This document shows positions 12,225 to 23,832 of a DNA stretch of 64,000 nucleotides, piece by piece; the stretch's first letter is position 1; the number at the start of each line of letters is the position of its first letter. The position numbers and the translations under genes are program-made. The stretch lies in NCBI GenBank assembly GCA_025738555.1, contig JAOVFP010000004.1:5518001-5582000 (forward strand), in the 5' to 3' direction. The DNA is from Cyathus striatus. Its lineage: Eukaryota > Basidiomycota > Agaricomycetes > Agaricales > Nidulariaceae. Below the pieces are notes generated by a model. That model saw only the letters and a program-made list of their open reading frames with translations, had not been told where the DNA came from and did not search any database.

Positions 12225-12598
12225 TGTTAGGATTTCGTCCTTTTATCTAATCATTATCTAATCATATCATATCTATGTCATGTGATTAGTCACATGACAC
12301 ACAATGCGGACACCATGTGTATCAACATACATTACTCATCAAGACTGTGGGGACAGTTGCACAGTTTGGCCATATGTTTTACATGAGTTATTAATGTAGA
12401 AGCACAGTAACATGCATTGTAGTGTAGGTATTATTACATGCAATTCCCTCATGGATTATTTCTATAAATACAGTCTTTCTAGTTAGTAGTTTGCTATTCT
12501 TGTGCTAGTTTATTCCAGATTAGCAATAAGACTCATTCTTCTTTCTTGTTCAAGTGTTTAAGTTCAGCTTTGAGTATTTTGCTCATCTGTTGCTAACA
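12225..12598 (+). mobile_element. Solo LTR, 374 bp, TSD GAAGT
   Basis: Begins TGTTAGGATTTCGTCC and ends GTTGCTAACA, with inverted ends TGTTAG/CTAACA. It is flanked by GAAGT at 12,220-12,224 and 12,599-12,603. A promoter-like TATAAATACAG lies near 12,464. The first 170 bases match an inverted copy at 43,272-43,444. No internal retrotransposon sequence follows, so it is a solo LTR. Confidence 0.88.
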
Positions 12599-12644
12599 GA
12601 AGTCAGTATATTGCACTGCCCTGTGGCTATGATATGTGATACTT

Positions 12645-12828
12645 TTCCAAACATGTCACACTTTTTCCCACGCTTGTCACACATGTCACACTTTTACCAA
12701 CTTGTCACACTTTTTCCATCATTTTCCAATATGTCACGCTTTCCCACACATATCACGCTTTTCCAACATTTCTAACATGTCACACTTTTTCCCACACATG
12801 TCACACATGTCACGCTTTTTCTAGTCCA
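12645..12828 (+). repeat. TGTCACACTTTTTCC word array
   Basis: TGTCACAC words alternate with CTTTTTCC/CATTTTCC spacers; about ten units. This is the same core word as at 1-2000 and 59,650-60,200 but with a different spacer. Confidence 0.8.
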
Positions 12829-13260
12829 GGTGAACCCCAGGTAATATCTAAGCTACTTAGTACAGGTAGAGTCCAGGTGAACCCCAGGTAATGTTTCTAC
12901 TACTTAGTCCAGATAGAGTCCAGGTGAACTCCAGGTAATGTCTAAGCTACTTAGTACAGGTAGAGTCCACCTGGAGTTCAGGTGAATCCCAGGTGCCCAG
13001 TTGACTAAGTCCAGTGGACTCCAGGTGTATTCCAGTTATTTCTGGACTCTACCTGAACTTTACCTGGAGTCCAGCTGGAGTGTATCTAAATCCTACAATT
13101 TTTCTATATAAAGTTCAGGTAGACTCCAGGTAGACTCCAGTAAAGTCCAGGTGAGTCCAGGTAGATTCCAGTGGAGTCCACCTGATTCCGTGGAGCAGGG
13201 TAATGACCTCACAGAAGTTAACATGAATTCATGTGTAAGGGGGGGGAGTGTAAAGAGCTC
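12828..13260. repeat. CCAGGT/ACCTGG word array ending in GGGGGAGTGTAAAGAGCTC
   Basis: Direct and inverted copies of GTCCAGGTGAACCCCAGGTA and AGGTAGAGTCCA-like words, with the complementary orientation near 13,040-13,080. It ends at 13,241-13,260 with GGGGGGAGTGTAAAGAGCTC. That end is shared with the elements at 40,170 and 46,707. Confidence 0.75.
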
Positions 13261-13439
13261 TTGTGGTTAGATTGATCTTGTAGATTCACACTCGTGTAAG
13301 ATGACCCTCACTTCCTTTCTTTCCTACACATACTAACCACCTCTCCAGTAACGGCCTGCCTCAGGCTACTGTCTACATGGAAATGGCAGAGGAGGGGAGG
13401 GGGAGTCATAGGCCTTTTGCTATACTTTCAGTCTCAGAC

Positions 13440-13760
13440 CTTCCTCCTCCCCCTCCTCCCTTCATCACAATGATGACACCTCATTATGCTAGCAAGTGCG
13501 GTATTGACCCCAGGTCATCTAACCTTTCCTCCTCCACCTGCTCATTGGCATGAACAGTGTCAAGACCTCCCTCCTCCCTCCTCCCCTGTGTCACAATCAC
13601 GACGACTCGTTCTTCTGGCAAGCATAGTATTGACCCCACATCATCTAGCCTTTGCTCCTCCTCCTCCTCCCTTCGTCACGATGACAATAACAACACCTGT
13701 GTTGGCAAGAATAGTGTCTATGCTTTGTCATCCCCTGCCTCAAGACTATGACAACGATGC
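13440..13760 (+). repeat. CT-rich dispersed repeat (GGCAAGAA/CATCATCTAGCC units)
   Basis: About four degenerate units of CTCCTCCC, CGTCACGATGAC, TGGCAAGAATAGT and CATCTAGCCTTT. The same unit, less decayed and richer in CpG, occurs at 31,690-32,200 and 33,960-34,230. ORFs here follow the repeat. Confidence 0.65.
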
Positions 13761-14730
13761 CAGTGTCTTCACAACATTGTTGACACCATGCCAACTACTG
13801 CCATCTCCCACACTCGCTGTCACATCCCCCATTATGCACCTCTACCTGCTTGCCCTCTCTCAAGCTAGGTGTGCAATCTGTTCTCAGTTACTTGAAGAGT
13901 TTAACTCATGAAGACATTGTTGTACCCACACCTGAACTATTGATATTAATGACATCATACTGCTGGGCCTGCAATCATAGTGAGTGGCATCTGGTTGTTT
14001 AAGGAGTGAGCAGATGGGAGTGGGAATGGGAATGAGAAGACGGATGGGTACTGGGAACTGGAATGAAGCAGCAGCAAGGGTAATGGCTGGGGTGGGGGCA
14101 GGAGCAAGGGTCAGGTTGACAAGTGTGGAGAGTAGGCTTCATGTTACTTGATAGCACTTATTATGATGCAAATATACCTGATTGCAACTCAATTGTGTGA
14201 AGTAAATGACACTTGATGCACATTTAGTCAATGGAGTGTGTTCCCTATATTTATCTCATTATGCTAACACAAGCTTTACTTGGCTTGACATCGCTCAAAT
14301 CACTACGTGTTCAAAACCCTATCAAGCCAGAATGAGCATGTACAATTCTTCACAATGCACTAAGTACATTCACACAGCATACCAATTTGTATCTGTCAAG
14401 CACAAGTGAACCCTAGATAGTTATAGTTTTAAGTACTTTAGAAACTTCTTTTAATATCACTGTATTAACAGCTTGAGTCTGTCAGTGTCATGTGTTCTTG
14501 GCAAAAGTGATCAGTGGGAAACATCCAAGAAACATCAATCAATGTGTTTACCTCATCAACTGACAACATCAGCTATAATTAGTGATCTTTCACACAGTGA
14601 TCTTCAACTCTTGTAAACATTTATATAGGGCATAAGTATGATACTTTCTGTAAGCCTCCCTCCTACAACAGCACACAGAATTCCCAGCTGGACTTGACCA
14701 ACAAGTCTTCAAGTACTAGTCCCTGGATCA
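13761..14730. other. No confident gene
   Basis: Anonymous sequence with a few short ORFs upstream of the transposase start. The ATAATTAT words seen at the other end of the Plavaka unit are essentially absent, so the 5' transposon end is not visible. Confidence 0.35.
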
Positions 14731-14733
14731 TCA

Positions 14734-16035
14734 ATGACTCAATGTCAAGGCTGCAAAAGGAAAATTAAGCAAAGAGGTCTTGCTGCTCATCTTCGCAAGA
14801 GCACTGATCCACTATGCAAGAGCCACTATGAGCAGGATCATATAGAGCAAATTTACAATGAATTTTCAAGTATGGAATCTGAAATGGATATTGATTCTGA
14901 TGGAGATATTCCAACTCAAAATACTGTATCCTCTTCGGCACTCTTGCCAGGTCCATCTCTTGAGACTGATACTGCAATTCAAGTTGATGAACAAGGGGAT
15001 CTCTATGGAGATTATGCAAATTATCCTACACAATTTTTTGACATTGATAATGAAGGCATTGGCAATGGAAATGATAATATTGATAATGAGAGAGAGGATT
15101 TTGAAGAAGTACTGGATGCAGAGGAAGAGTCATTTTTGGAACCCATGTGCATGCATCCTAACACACAATCAATGCAGTCTGATGAGGAAGGTACAGAATC
15201 AAATATAACAAACAAAGTGTTTCACATCTGAGGAGGAGCTGAGCAGCAATTGCATAATACACCACATGTGAAGAAATTTGGCAAAAAGGCAGGCAAAGTC
15301 TTGTCAGCTAACAACACTACTCAAAATGATGAGTATCATGCTAAAGTTGGTGATGAAAAAAATTATTATCACCCATTTAAATCTAAATTGGAATGGGAAA
15401 TAGCCAAATGGGCTAAACTCCAAGGTCCAAGTTCAAATGCATTTGACCAGTTAATACAGATTGATGGGGTAATTTATATTATAAAGTGATTTAACCAAGC
15501 TAATATTAAATGTATTAGGTTATTAATAAACTGGGACTCTCTTTTAAGTCTTCCTCAGAGCTCAACAAAAGAATTGATGAGAATTTACCAGGCTGTCCAC
15601 ATTTTGTTCAGAAAGAAATCTGTATTGGAAATGAAACTTGTGATGTCTATTTTCGAGATATCATTGACTGTGTCAAAGCACTACTGGGAGATCCCAACTT
15701 TGCACCATATCTCGTATTTGAACCTGAAAAGCACTACACAGATGATACTGAAACAACTAGAATGTATTATGATATGCATACAGGAAGATGGTGGTGGGAA
15801 AAGCAGGTGAATGAATTTGAACTAAAATGATAATAATAATTGCTAATATTTTCTCACATAACCATAGAAGGAGCTGGAAACAAAAACACCTGGCTCAACA
15901 ATTGTTCCAATAATTATTTCAACTGATAAGACACAGCTAACCTTATCCCAAAACAAACAGCCTATTCTGTTCATCTTACAATTGGAAATATTCCAAAAGA
16001 GATTTGTTGAAAACCATCAGCAAGAGCATATGTAT
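14734..16035 (+). pseudogene. Plavaka-type transposase, N-terminal part
   Basis: Starts at ATG 14,734 with a Cys/His zinc-finger-like block CQGCKRKIKQRGLAAHLRK...C, followed by an acidic linker. Further on are LEWEIAKWAKLQGPSSNAF, LGLSFKSSSELNKRIDENLP, YYDMHTGRWWWEKQ, IVPIIISTDKTQLT and VHLTIGNIPKEI, which match the Plavaka family of CACTA-like transposases in order. Introns fit at about 15,467-15,519 and about 15,806-15,868. In-frame TGA codons at 15,229-15,231 and 16,008-16,010 replace expected Arg codons. The frame is cut by a solo LTR at 16,036. Not functional as it stands. Confidence 0.85.
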
Positions 16036-17098
16036 TGATATGCCTGACGGACGTACAATGTATATAAGCGTAATTTTTGCGATATCTACATAATATAAAT
16101 CACTCACTTGCAATCACCATTGGATTACCTAAGCGTTGGAGTGAGGTCCGAACTGCCAACAATTGTGCTATTTATAGTCACCACCACCAAGGACATAGTG
16201 AACAGATCTAAAAGCAATAGTGATTATAATAAGGGATTAGCAGGAAAGCAAGTATATAGAACCCCAGTGGCACTTGATCCACTATAAGCGTGCAGTAACG
16301 CGACGCGTCCAGGTCACAGGATGGTTCCAGCAGCACAACTTACTCAAAGAAGCCGACAGCATCAAGGCGCCCATCAAGCACCAACAGCTATTGCCACTAC
16401 TCTGGACTCAAACCAGATCAGTCCCCAGCATCTTGTGAATGAGATCTCACCCTGATCTACTGATCAAAGCGAACAGACCATATACCCGAAGCCGTGGTTG
16501 CCAATGGTTCTATCTTTAGGCCCATGATGCGACGGGGCGTCTAAACACATGCATCAGCCACTAAGCATGTCTTTATTATCACGCACACCTGCCCCTATCG
16601 AGGAGCTATGTCCAACGCTCTCCTATCCAGACCTTCGCGCATGTCCCTCTGCCCCGTGTCGTAGTTAATTACCTTATCTAGACATCTGCGATACCTGTAC
16701 AGTACCTTTACAGTACCTAAGAACTCCGCTTTTCCAGTAGTATATAAGACTCGCAAACCTGCTCATGTAGAACCAAGCAATCCTGTATTGATTCCTTCCG
16801 CTATCAGTGCTATTTAGCGTATTCATGATAATCTATTCAATTTCCGAGTGTAAAAACCCAGTGTGATCTAAGCCCTCCCAGGACCTCAAAGAAGCTTAGT
16901 TTATTATTAGTGATTACAAGTGTTATAGATTACAAGTGAATATTGTAGTGTGTTCATCCCTCCCTTGCCCGGAATCACCTTGTGTATTCTGAAGATATTC
17001 CCCCAGACTCACCCCTGCTTGATTGTTAGCAAGAGTAAACAATGACTTTTACATAGTTTCATAGCTATTACTCCCTAGTAACCTTCTTTGCCCTTTTA
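16036..17098 (+). mobile_element. Solo LTR, 1063 bp, inside Plavaka transposase (TSD GTAT)
   Basis: Starts TGATATGCCTGACGG and ends CCCTTTTA. It is flanked by GTAT at 16,032-16,035 and 17,099-17,102. Removing it together with one GTAT joins VL to LGYLP in the transposase frame, which fixes the boundaries. It contains a TATA box (AGTATATAAGACTCGC near 16,739-16,754) followed by a candidate transcription start region and a Ty3-like LTR tail. Positions about 16,450-17,098 match an inverted copy at 63,131-64,000. It retains CpGs (for example GACGCGTCC), unlike the surrounding transposase, so it is a younger insertion. Confidence 0.88.
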
Positions 17099-17102
17099 GT
17101 AT

Positions 17103-19034
17103 TGCTTGGATATTTACCAACTACATGTTAGAAGGTGTGACCAATAAGTCTTCTGGGCAGTGTATGCTTGCCAATCTATATCATGCATGTATGTCAACTA
17201 TCTTAAAACCACTGGAGACACTTGGTGATAAGGGATTTTATATGACTACTGCTGATGGTTGTTTGCAGCACATGCATCCACTATTTGCTGTATTTATAGG
17301 AGACTATCCTGAGCAGATCTTAACAACTTGTGTATACTATGGAGATTGCCCAACTTGTCCTGCTGTTAAACCTGAGTTGGAAGACTTTGATTCAGATGTT
17401 TCATCTTCATATCATGATCTTGATGCCATTTTAGATGTCCTTGATTCATTTGATGTAAATACTGCAGCATTTCTACAAACTTGCCAAGAGTCTTGAGTGA
17501 AGCCTGTAATTGATCCTTTTTGGAAAAATCTTCCACATGTGAATATTTATGAATCAATTTCACCTGATGTTCTTCATCAACTTCATCAAGGTATTATAAA
17601 GCATCTTGTAGCATGGGTTGTTAAGGCATTTGGTGAAACTGAAATTGATGCACATTGTTGTTGACTTCCTCCTAATCATAATATAAGATTTTTTACAAAG
17701 GGTATTACATCCCTGTCCAGAGTCACTGGCCAAGAACATGATCAAATTGCACAAATTCTTCTGGGGCTAATAATAGATATTCCATTACCTCATGGAATCT
17801 CATCTGCTAGACTTGTATGCTGTGTTCGTGAATTGCTTGATTTTTTATATCTAGCACAATACCCAATCCACACTGATAAAACTTTAATCTTGCTAGAACA
17901 ATCATTACAGTCTTTTCATGAAAACAGAGATATATTCATTGAGCTTAAAATATGACAAGACTACAATCTTCCAAAGCTCCATTTTGCTGAGCACTATGTC
18001 AAAAGAATCAAATTATTTGGTACTACAGATAATTACAATATAGAATATACAGAACAACTTCACATTGATTTGGCAAAGGAAGCATACAGAGCAAGCAATC
18101 ACAAGGATGAATTTAAACAAATGACAAGATGGCTTGAAAGAAAGGAAAAAATATATTGTCATGAGCAGTACATTGCTTGGTGTATATCAGGAAAACCAGT
18201 TCCAAAAGTTTATGAATGGCAGCCCCCTGGTCTTGAGCTTAACAGAACTATACATTTATCAAAGTTTCCAAGTGCACGTAAAGTTAGCCTAGATGCACTT
18301 GAAATTGAATATGGTGCAATTGACTTCAGAAATGCATTTGCCAAGTATGTTTTAAAATGCAACCACCCTGATATGTTACCAAGTATGATAAAAAAGGAAT
18401 TGTGGGGTGTACATATGCCATTAAAAAACTACTGGGTCTGGCATCGTATCAAATATTAGCAAATTGATCAGTATACTGGCAATACATTAGTATCAGACTC
18501 TATTCATGCTCATCCAATATCCCACAATAAAACAATGTCATACATTTCTGGTCGGTTTGATACAGCACTGATTCTAAAGGAATCAATAAGCAACACTGAA
18601 GGTAGTATCACAGGAATACAAGGTATGTTAAGCCATTTTCATCATTAATATTAATTGACAATGTTGTTACTATAGGATTCAAAGTTGGATGTGTACGTGT
18701 TATATTTTCACTTCCACCAAATTTATGGTCACAAATATTTCATAATGGTTCTGATAATCCTGAACACCTGGCATATGTTGAGTGGTTTAGTGACATACCT
18801 GATGAACCTCATCCCAATCATCTAATGTATAAAATATCTCCCAAGAAAGATAAAGATGGAGATAGACTGGGTGAAATAATTCCAGTAGAAAGAGTACAAA
18901 GAAGTGTTCACCTATTTCCCAAGTTTGGTGCCTTTGCCCCAGTGCAGTGGACAAGTAGTACTGTACTTGATCTATGTGATACATTCTTTATTAATAGATT
19001 TACTGACAAACATATGTACCACATTTTTGTATAA
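17103..19034 (+). pseudogene. Plavaka-type transposase, C-terminal part
   Basis: Continues the transposase with LGYLPTT, then HACMSTILKPLETLGDKGF, HPLFAVFIGDYPEQILTT, CPTCPA, DPFWKNLPHVNIYESISPD, LHQLHQG, FFTKGITSLSRVTGQEHDQ, LLDFLYLAQYPIHTD, NLPKLHFAEHYVKRI and QMTRWLERKEKIYCHEQY. The last exon, after an intron near 18,625-18,676, reads FKVGCVRVIFSLPPNLW to the stop at 19,034. In-frame stops at 17,494-17,496, 17,662-17,664 (HCC-stop where RCRR is expected) and 17,953-17,955 lie at Arg positions. It is an inactivated copy of a cut-and-paste transposase. Confidence 0.87.
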
Positions 19035-19500
19035 ATCCTATGTAAATAGCATTTAAATGAGAATAATTACTGCATAACTACATCTAATTACTACTTAAGA
19101 TAAAACCTATCTTCAATGCCTTTGTTAGTCACTTGTAATTATGCATAATTTAATGTAACACCAAAGCTCAATGTTGAATTAAGTTAAATATATACATAAT
19201 TATGTTGTGATTCACTATAAGTAGATGTAACACCAAAGCCCAATGTTGAATTAGGTTAAATACATATAATTATGAGACAATTCACCATAATGAAAATCCC
19301 TAAATATAATTATGCCTCATTAAATAAGTTTATGCATATTTTATACTAAGCCAACAGTACCTTGTTACATGAATCAGTAATTATGACTAAATTATTGTGA
19401 ATTACATCTAACTAAACACAATTAGGCTTGTTCATACTAATTATAATAATTAGTACTAACTAGCATAAATTATGAATCTCAGTTTTTCCTGATGTAGGCT
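19035..19500. repeat. ATAATTAT word array downstream of Plavaka gene
   Basis: ATAATTATG and TTAATTATA words recur densely. A segment with AACACCAAAGCYCAATGTTG is duplicated at about 19,157 and 19,230. It ends AAATTATGAATCTCAG then TTTTTCCTGATG, almost the same as the end of the array after the DUF6532 gene. This is the expected position of transposon subterminal repeats. Confidence 0.7.
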
Positions 19501-19656
19501 AAAATATGTCTATGCTATAGGATACCTATAACAATTCCCCCCCTGTCTACTAGTTTTGATGTAAGTGAAAAGATAATGATGTGAATGAAAAGTATAGAAC
19601 AGTTTCAAATGTTTATTGATTGGAATAGTTAACATGCTAAAAATGCGAAGAAAACC

Positions 19657-21759
19657 TTATGCCATAAGGATGTCAACAGATCCAGAGGTGGCTTTCTTGA
19701 CTTTATATGGGTTGTACCTTGGCCGATTCTGATAGTATGTGTGTTTGGCATCATCCTGAGATGAGTGATAATGGGATTGAGCTTTGCATTTCTTGTGCAT
19801 TGCAAGAGAGGTAGAGGTGGAATTGGAAGGGTGATGCTCAATGGTAAGTGGGGTTTGATTGGATTGAGTGATAGAGGAAAAGTTGAGAGAGCTGAATGAA
19901 GTTAATAAATGAAAGAGGATCAGTGGTTGTGAGTGCAGAAGCTCATGAGTCAATCTCCTCAGGGTCTCTCCAGTCCCAGTGGGAATGCTCTAGTTGACAA
20001 CTCCTATACCTGACAATCTGAATCCAACTGAACACATCAAATGTGTTCTGTTTGATTTCCACATACATAGCATTGCATGAATTGATTGAAGGCAGGAATT
20101 TCTTCAGCAGGTTACATTTCTTGAAGAGCTCAGCTTGTAAGAAGACAGGGTAGTCCATTTGGATCTTGTGGAGATGGTCAGTTGGGATGCTTCATGGATA
20201 TTTATCAAAATTGTCACCATACTGCTAACAATGAGCAGCTCAAAGGATATACCAACCCATAGTTCATAACTGGTGCCAGATTGGCACAGACTTGACATCC
20301 TCAAGAGCATAATAAGAAACACCCTGATAAAATAAAAATATAAGTCCCAGGATGAAATGTATGCAGAAGAAGTTGATAATACATGAAGGTTGAAGTCCAT
20401 AATCTCATTCTGCAGCAATGGGGCAAACAACGGAGACATGAGTGTGACAAATACCTTCAGGTCATTGGCATCAGCTGGAGGAAGACACAATACATCATAG
20501 CTATTGCAGTATTGAGACACTGATACGCCAGCTTTTAATATACACTCATTTTTCAATTATTATTTCATTTTATGCAACTTCTATATTTAAATCTGTACAA
20601 GGAACCACCCCATGAGTGCAAGAGTTGGAACGAGTCCCGAGTTGCCAACTATAGTATTTTCTACAAAATACACTACTAAGGGACGAGTACAAGGGCTGGG
20701 GTTGAGGCCCATGCCGCCAGCCAAAGTATCTCAGCGATACGAACCAAGGGTATTGGAAGTATATCATATGGGTTGTCAGTTCTTTGTACTCATTTAATAC
20801 ACTACTTTGGTTTATTAGTAGCCGTTGCACTATCTCTTTTACAATTATTATTATTTTACAATGAAGCCACTGTACCGCTCTCATGCATCTCAAATGATTC
20901 CCTGCACCAAGTCCAATAGACCATGTGCCATTGTATAGAACCCTCCGGAAAATCCCTAAATCAGAACATACGGACCGCTGTTGCTCAGCCAGTAGCTTTC
21001 AGAAATATGCCGCATGTCTATGATATCCGGGTCTGAATAATAGAATAACTTACATGTGTAAAACCACATGGACGATGGCGCATGAAACAGCCAAGCACAG
21101 TACCAATGCTATCACGCACTATTGATGCGCATTGCAGAAAGAGCCGTTAACTCCGAAATTCCTTGTAACCATGTGTTTTAGCACATGTACTGGGCTCGTA
21201 CCAACGCCGCAGCATTTGAGGCCCTTCTGGAATAAGGTGTAACCATATGGATTGCCATATGGGGGGGGTTCTCCACACCTTAGGGAACATATGAACAGCC
21301 TTAGAAATAGCATACACAGTCTATTTGCATCCACTATACACTATTTACCAGTACAAATAACGTAGGTAGGATTTTTAGTATATAATTTAGGGATGGTAGA
21401 ATAAGTAAAGTAAGTACTGCACGAGCTGTCTTCCATTCTCAGAGTAGAGTAACATTCTGGAATTAGTATTCGAAGTTTTTGACTAGTATCTGAAGTACCA
21501 AGTATTAGTTTGTTGAATTGAATATTAGAACTTCGAGTTTTTAACTGAAACTGCTCTTGAAGTCTCCGAAACCAAGCTTTAGAAATAACCCAGAATCATT
21601 ATCTTGTTCTATTTTCATATTGGAAATACATACACCCTTCGTACTAAATATAACTAACTTAGAGAAGATATTTCTCGTTAGTGGTGCTACTGCTAATAAT
21701 ATAACGTAAACCCAAGTTAGTCGTATCAACACAGCAAGGACAGTGGTGGAATGGGACAT
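19657..21759 (-). pseudogene. Unknown minus-strand gene split by a solo LTR
   Basis: An ATG at 21,757-21,759 begins MSHSTTVLAV. Removing the LTR at 20,521-21,728 and one ACAC joins this in frame to SQYCNSYDVLCLPPADANDL and on through two hydrophobic segments (around WDLYFYFIRVFLIMLL and LWVGISFELLIVSS). Downstream, in a shifted frame, is QAELFKKCNLLKKFLP...HSHWDWRDPEEID (20,158-19,943), then another ORF to 19,657. A TATATAAA box lies at about 21,836-21,845, about 80 bp upstream of the ATG, followed by a pyrimidine-rich leader. The family is not recognised; it could be a small membrane protein. The frame breaks suggest decay or missed introns. Confidence 0.5.
20521..21728 (+). mobile_element. 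Solo LTR, 1208 bp, TGATACGCC family (TSD ACAC)
   Basis: Starts TGATACGCCAGC and ends GTCGTATCA. It is flanked by ACAC at 20,517-20,520 and 21,729-21,732. It shares the segment GAGTGCAAGAGTTGG...GAGTCCCGAGTTGCC (near 20,616) and the tail ATTCTCAGAGTAGAGTAACA (near 21,435) with the LTR at 53,747-54,880. Its insertion interrupts the gene on the minus strand. Junctions are supported by the restored reading frame. Confidence 0.87.
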
Positions 21760-21845
21760 GATGCAGAAGGAAAAGCAGGAATGAAAACTCGAATGTTGGA
21801 TAATGAGTTGGTGTGCCCACAAAACTGAGAGGGGTTTATATATGT

Positions 21846-22100
21846 CAGAATTGCTTGGTCTTTAGTGATTTTGTTTCTGATTCCCATTTCTGCAAAAATT
21901 TGTGTGCATTGCAAAGCTCATCCCTCATGAGCCATTCATCATGGTCTGGTCCAAAGCCAAGAAAATGTGTTAGATAGATGGGCATGTGTTGTCCATTACG
22001 CACTTTTCACATTGATTCCACTATGATAGCCTCAATTTCCTGTTCAGGTAACTCCTCGAAATCTTCTCAGTTCAGTTTGTGGCATGGCCTTTTTCCAAAC
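21846..22100 (-). pseudogene. Gypsy integrase C-terminal chromodomain-like region
   Basis: Reads HPIINIAHIEPYHESPEEFG upstream, then IYLTHFLGFGPDHDEWLM, RDELCNAQIFAEMG. That is the pattern of a chromodomain (hydrophobic-V/T-F-x-G-x-x-x-x-x-D-x-W, then a helix with NA). Chromodomains guide integration to heterochromatin, which fits the repeat-rich setting. Confidence 0.7.
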
Positions 22101-23368
22101 TCCTCTGGTGATTCGTGGTATGGTTCAATGTGAGCAATGTTGATAATTGGATGAATGCCATATGAAGTTGGTAGTCTGATTCTGTAAGCTACAGGACTGA
22201 TTTTTTGAGTGACTTCAAAAGGTCCTTCATATCACATTAACAATTTTTGACCTAATCCTTTCTCTTTCTTGAGGAGTTTCAAAGAATGTGGGTTGATCAT
22301 AACTTTATCTCCTTCTTCAAATTTGATGTCTAATCTTCCATTGTTGTAGGATCATTTCTGGAATACCTGGGATAGGATTAAAGTGTCCTGAGCTTTCTTA
22401 CACTCTGCATTAAATGTGTTGACCATCTGGGTTGCTTTTGGGTGAAATAAAGGTTCACCTACCATATTGAATTGTTCACTAGCTGGGTCAGTACTTTCTG
22501 TTGGTCATTCAATGCTTACTTTATGAATAGCTGTTGAAGTTCCTGTTATTGGATGATATCCTCAAAGAAGATAGCTAGGAGTGAAACCTGTTGAGGTGTG
22601 CACACTGGTGTTATAGGAAAAGGCTAATGATGGTAAATGAGAACTCCAATCATCTCATTTTGGACCAATGTAAGCCCTTAGTGCAATCTCAAGGATTTGA
22701 TTCATGATTTCTGTTTGTCCATCAGCCTGAGGGTGATATGAGGTTGTAAGTGCTCTATTAATTCCAAGTAAATGACATATTTCCTTCCAGAACATGTTTT
22801 TCCATTGTACATCATGATCTGATATGACTTGTCATGGTATTCCATAGTGTGAGATAACATGGTCAAAAAATAGTTTTGCTGCATCATGCTCTTTAAGTTT
22901 TGTGATAGTTGGGATGAATGTGGCATAATTAGTAAGTTTATCAATGATTACAAGGACTGCATCATAACTATTTGATGAAGGTAGCTGGGTTATAAAGTCC
23001 ATAGTGACAACTTCGAATGGTTGGTGTGGAATTGGTATCAGACGTAATAATCCAACAGGGGCATGCCTTTCTACTTTGGTTTTTTGACAAATATCACAAG
23101 TTTTCACAAACTCTTTAATGTCATGAGACATCCGTGGCCAGTAGTATCTGCTTGTTATCCTGTTGTATGTTCTAAAATATCCCCCATGTGCTGCTTCACT
23201 TATTGTATTATGCAGTTCGTTCATTAGTTGTGCTTTCAGATTTGAAGGAATGCATAAGTGTGAGGCACTGTCAGAATCATCAAAATACAATAGGTTATTT
23301 TCCCCAAGATGATATTGGGTGTACTTAGATGTATGCATGTTATCTTTTGATGCTTTGATGTCTGACAT
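22100..23368 (-). pseudogene. Gypsy integrase core
   Basis: The HHCC zinc-binding region is visible (HNTISEAAHGGYFRTYNRIT, WPRMSHDIKEFVKTCDICQK). The DDE core shows D in VTMDFITQLP, D in VISDHDVQWKN and E in HPQADGQTEIMNQ. The main ORF ends at 22,832-22,834 with TGA at a conserved Arg. Later TGA codons also replace Arg (before DDWSSHLPS, GYHPITG, PTESTD, SYNNGRLDI and YEGPFEV). Confidence 0.88.
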
Positions 23369-23369
23369 T

Positions 23370-23800
23370 ACCTCTTACTGTGACTACTGTGACAACTGCG
23401 ACATGTGTGACACTGTGGGACAAGTGTGATGACCATGACATATGTCACAATGCTACTGTGACTAAGATCTTGCTAAGATCTCTTAGATAAGAACCTTGTC
23501 ACATGTGTCACAAAGATAAGACAATGGTAGACAAAGCTCATTGTGACTACCCAAATAAATATTTCTTTGTTATTTCATAGGTGAAAAACCTTTGAAATAT
23601 TGAATAAAGAATTTCAAAGAAAATGGGGATCCAGGTTTCAATATTTCTTTGTTATTGTGACTTTCAAATATGTGAGAAATATTGTATGTGAATTGTAAGA
23701 GTATTACAAAGCAGAATAATGATGTAATATAAAGAATATTTCCACAATATTTCAAAGCTATTTCACATTGAAATATTGAGGTGTGCACACAGTGTAATAA
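23370..23800. repeat. Insertion in gypsy made of TGTGACA and GAAATATTG words
   Basis: Separates RNase H from integrase. 23,380-23,525 is rich in TGTGACA/TGTCACA words. 23,560-23,790 is rich in GAAATATTG/CAATATTTC in both orientations, including a repeated AATATTTCTTTGTTAT at about 23,560 and 23,640. It is not part of a normal gypsy polyprotein. Confidence 0.6.
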
Positions 23801-23832
23801 TGGCTGAAATTTGATTAATCTGCTAAAGTCTC

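Noticed and set aside
21541..21822. ORF MWAHQLIIQHSS... as an intact 93-residue gene
   Set aside because: Its second half lies inside the solo LTR (from 21,728 downward), so the ORF is a chimera formed by the insertion.
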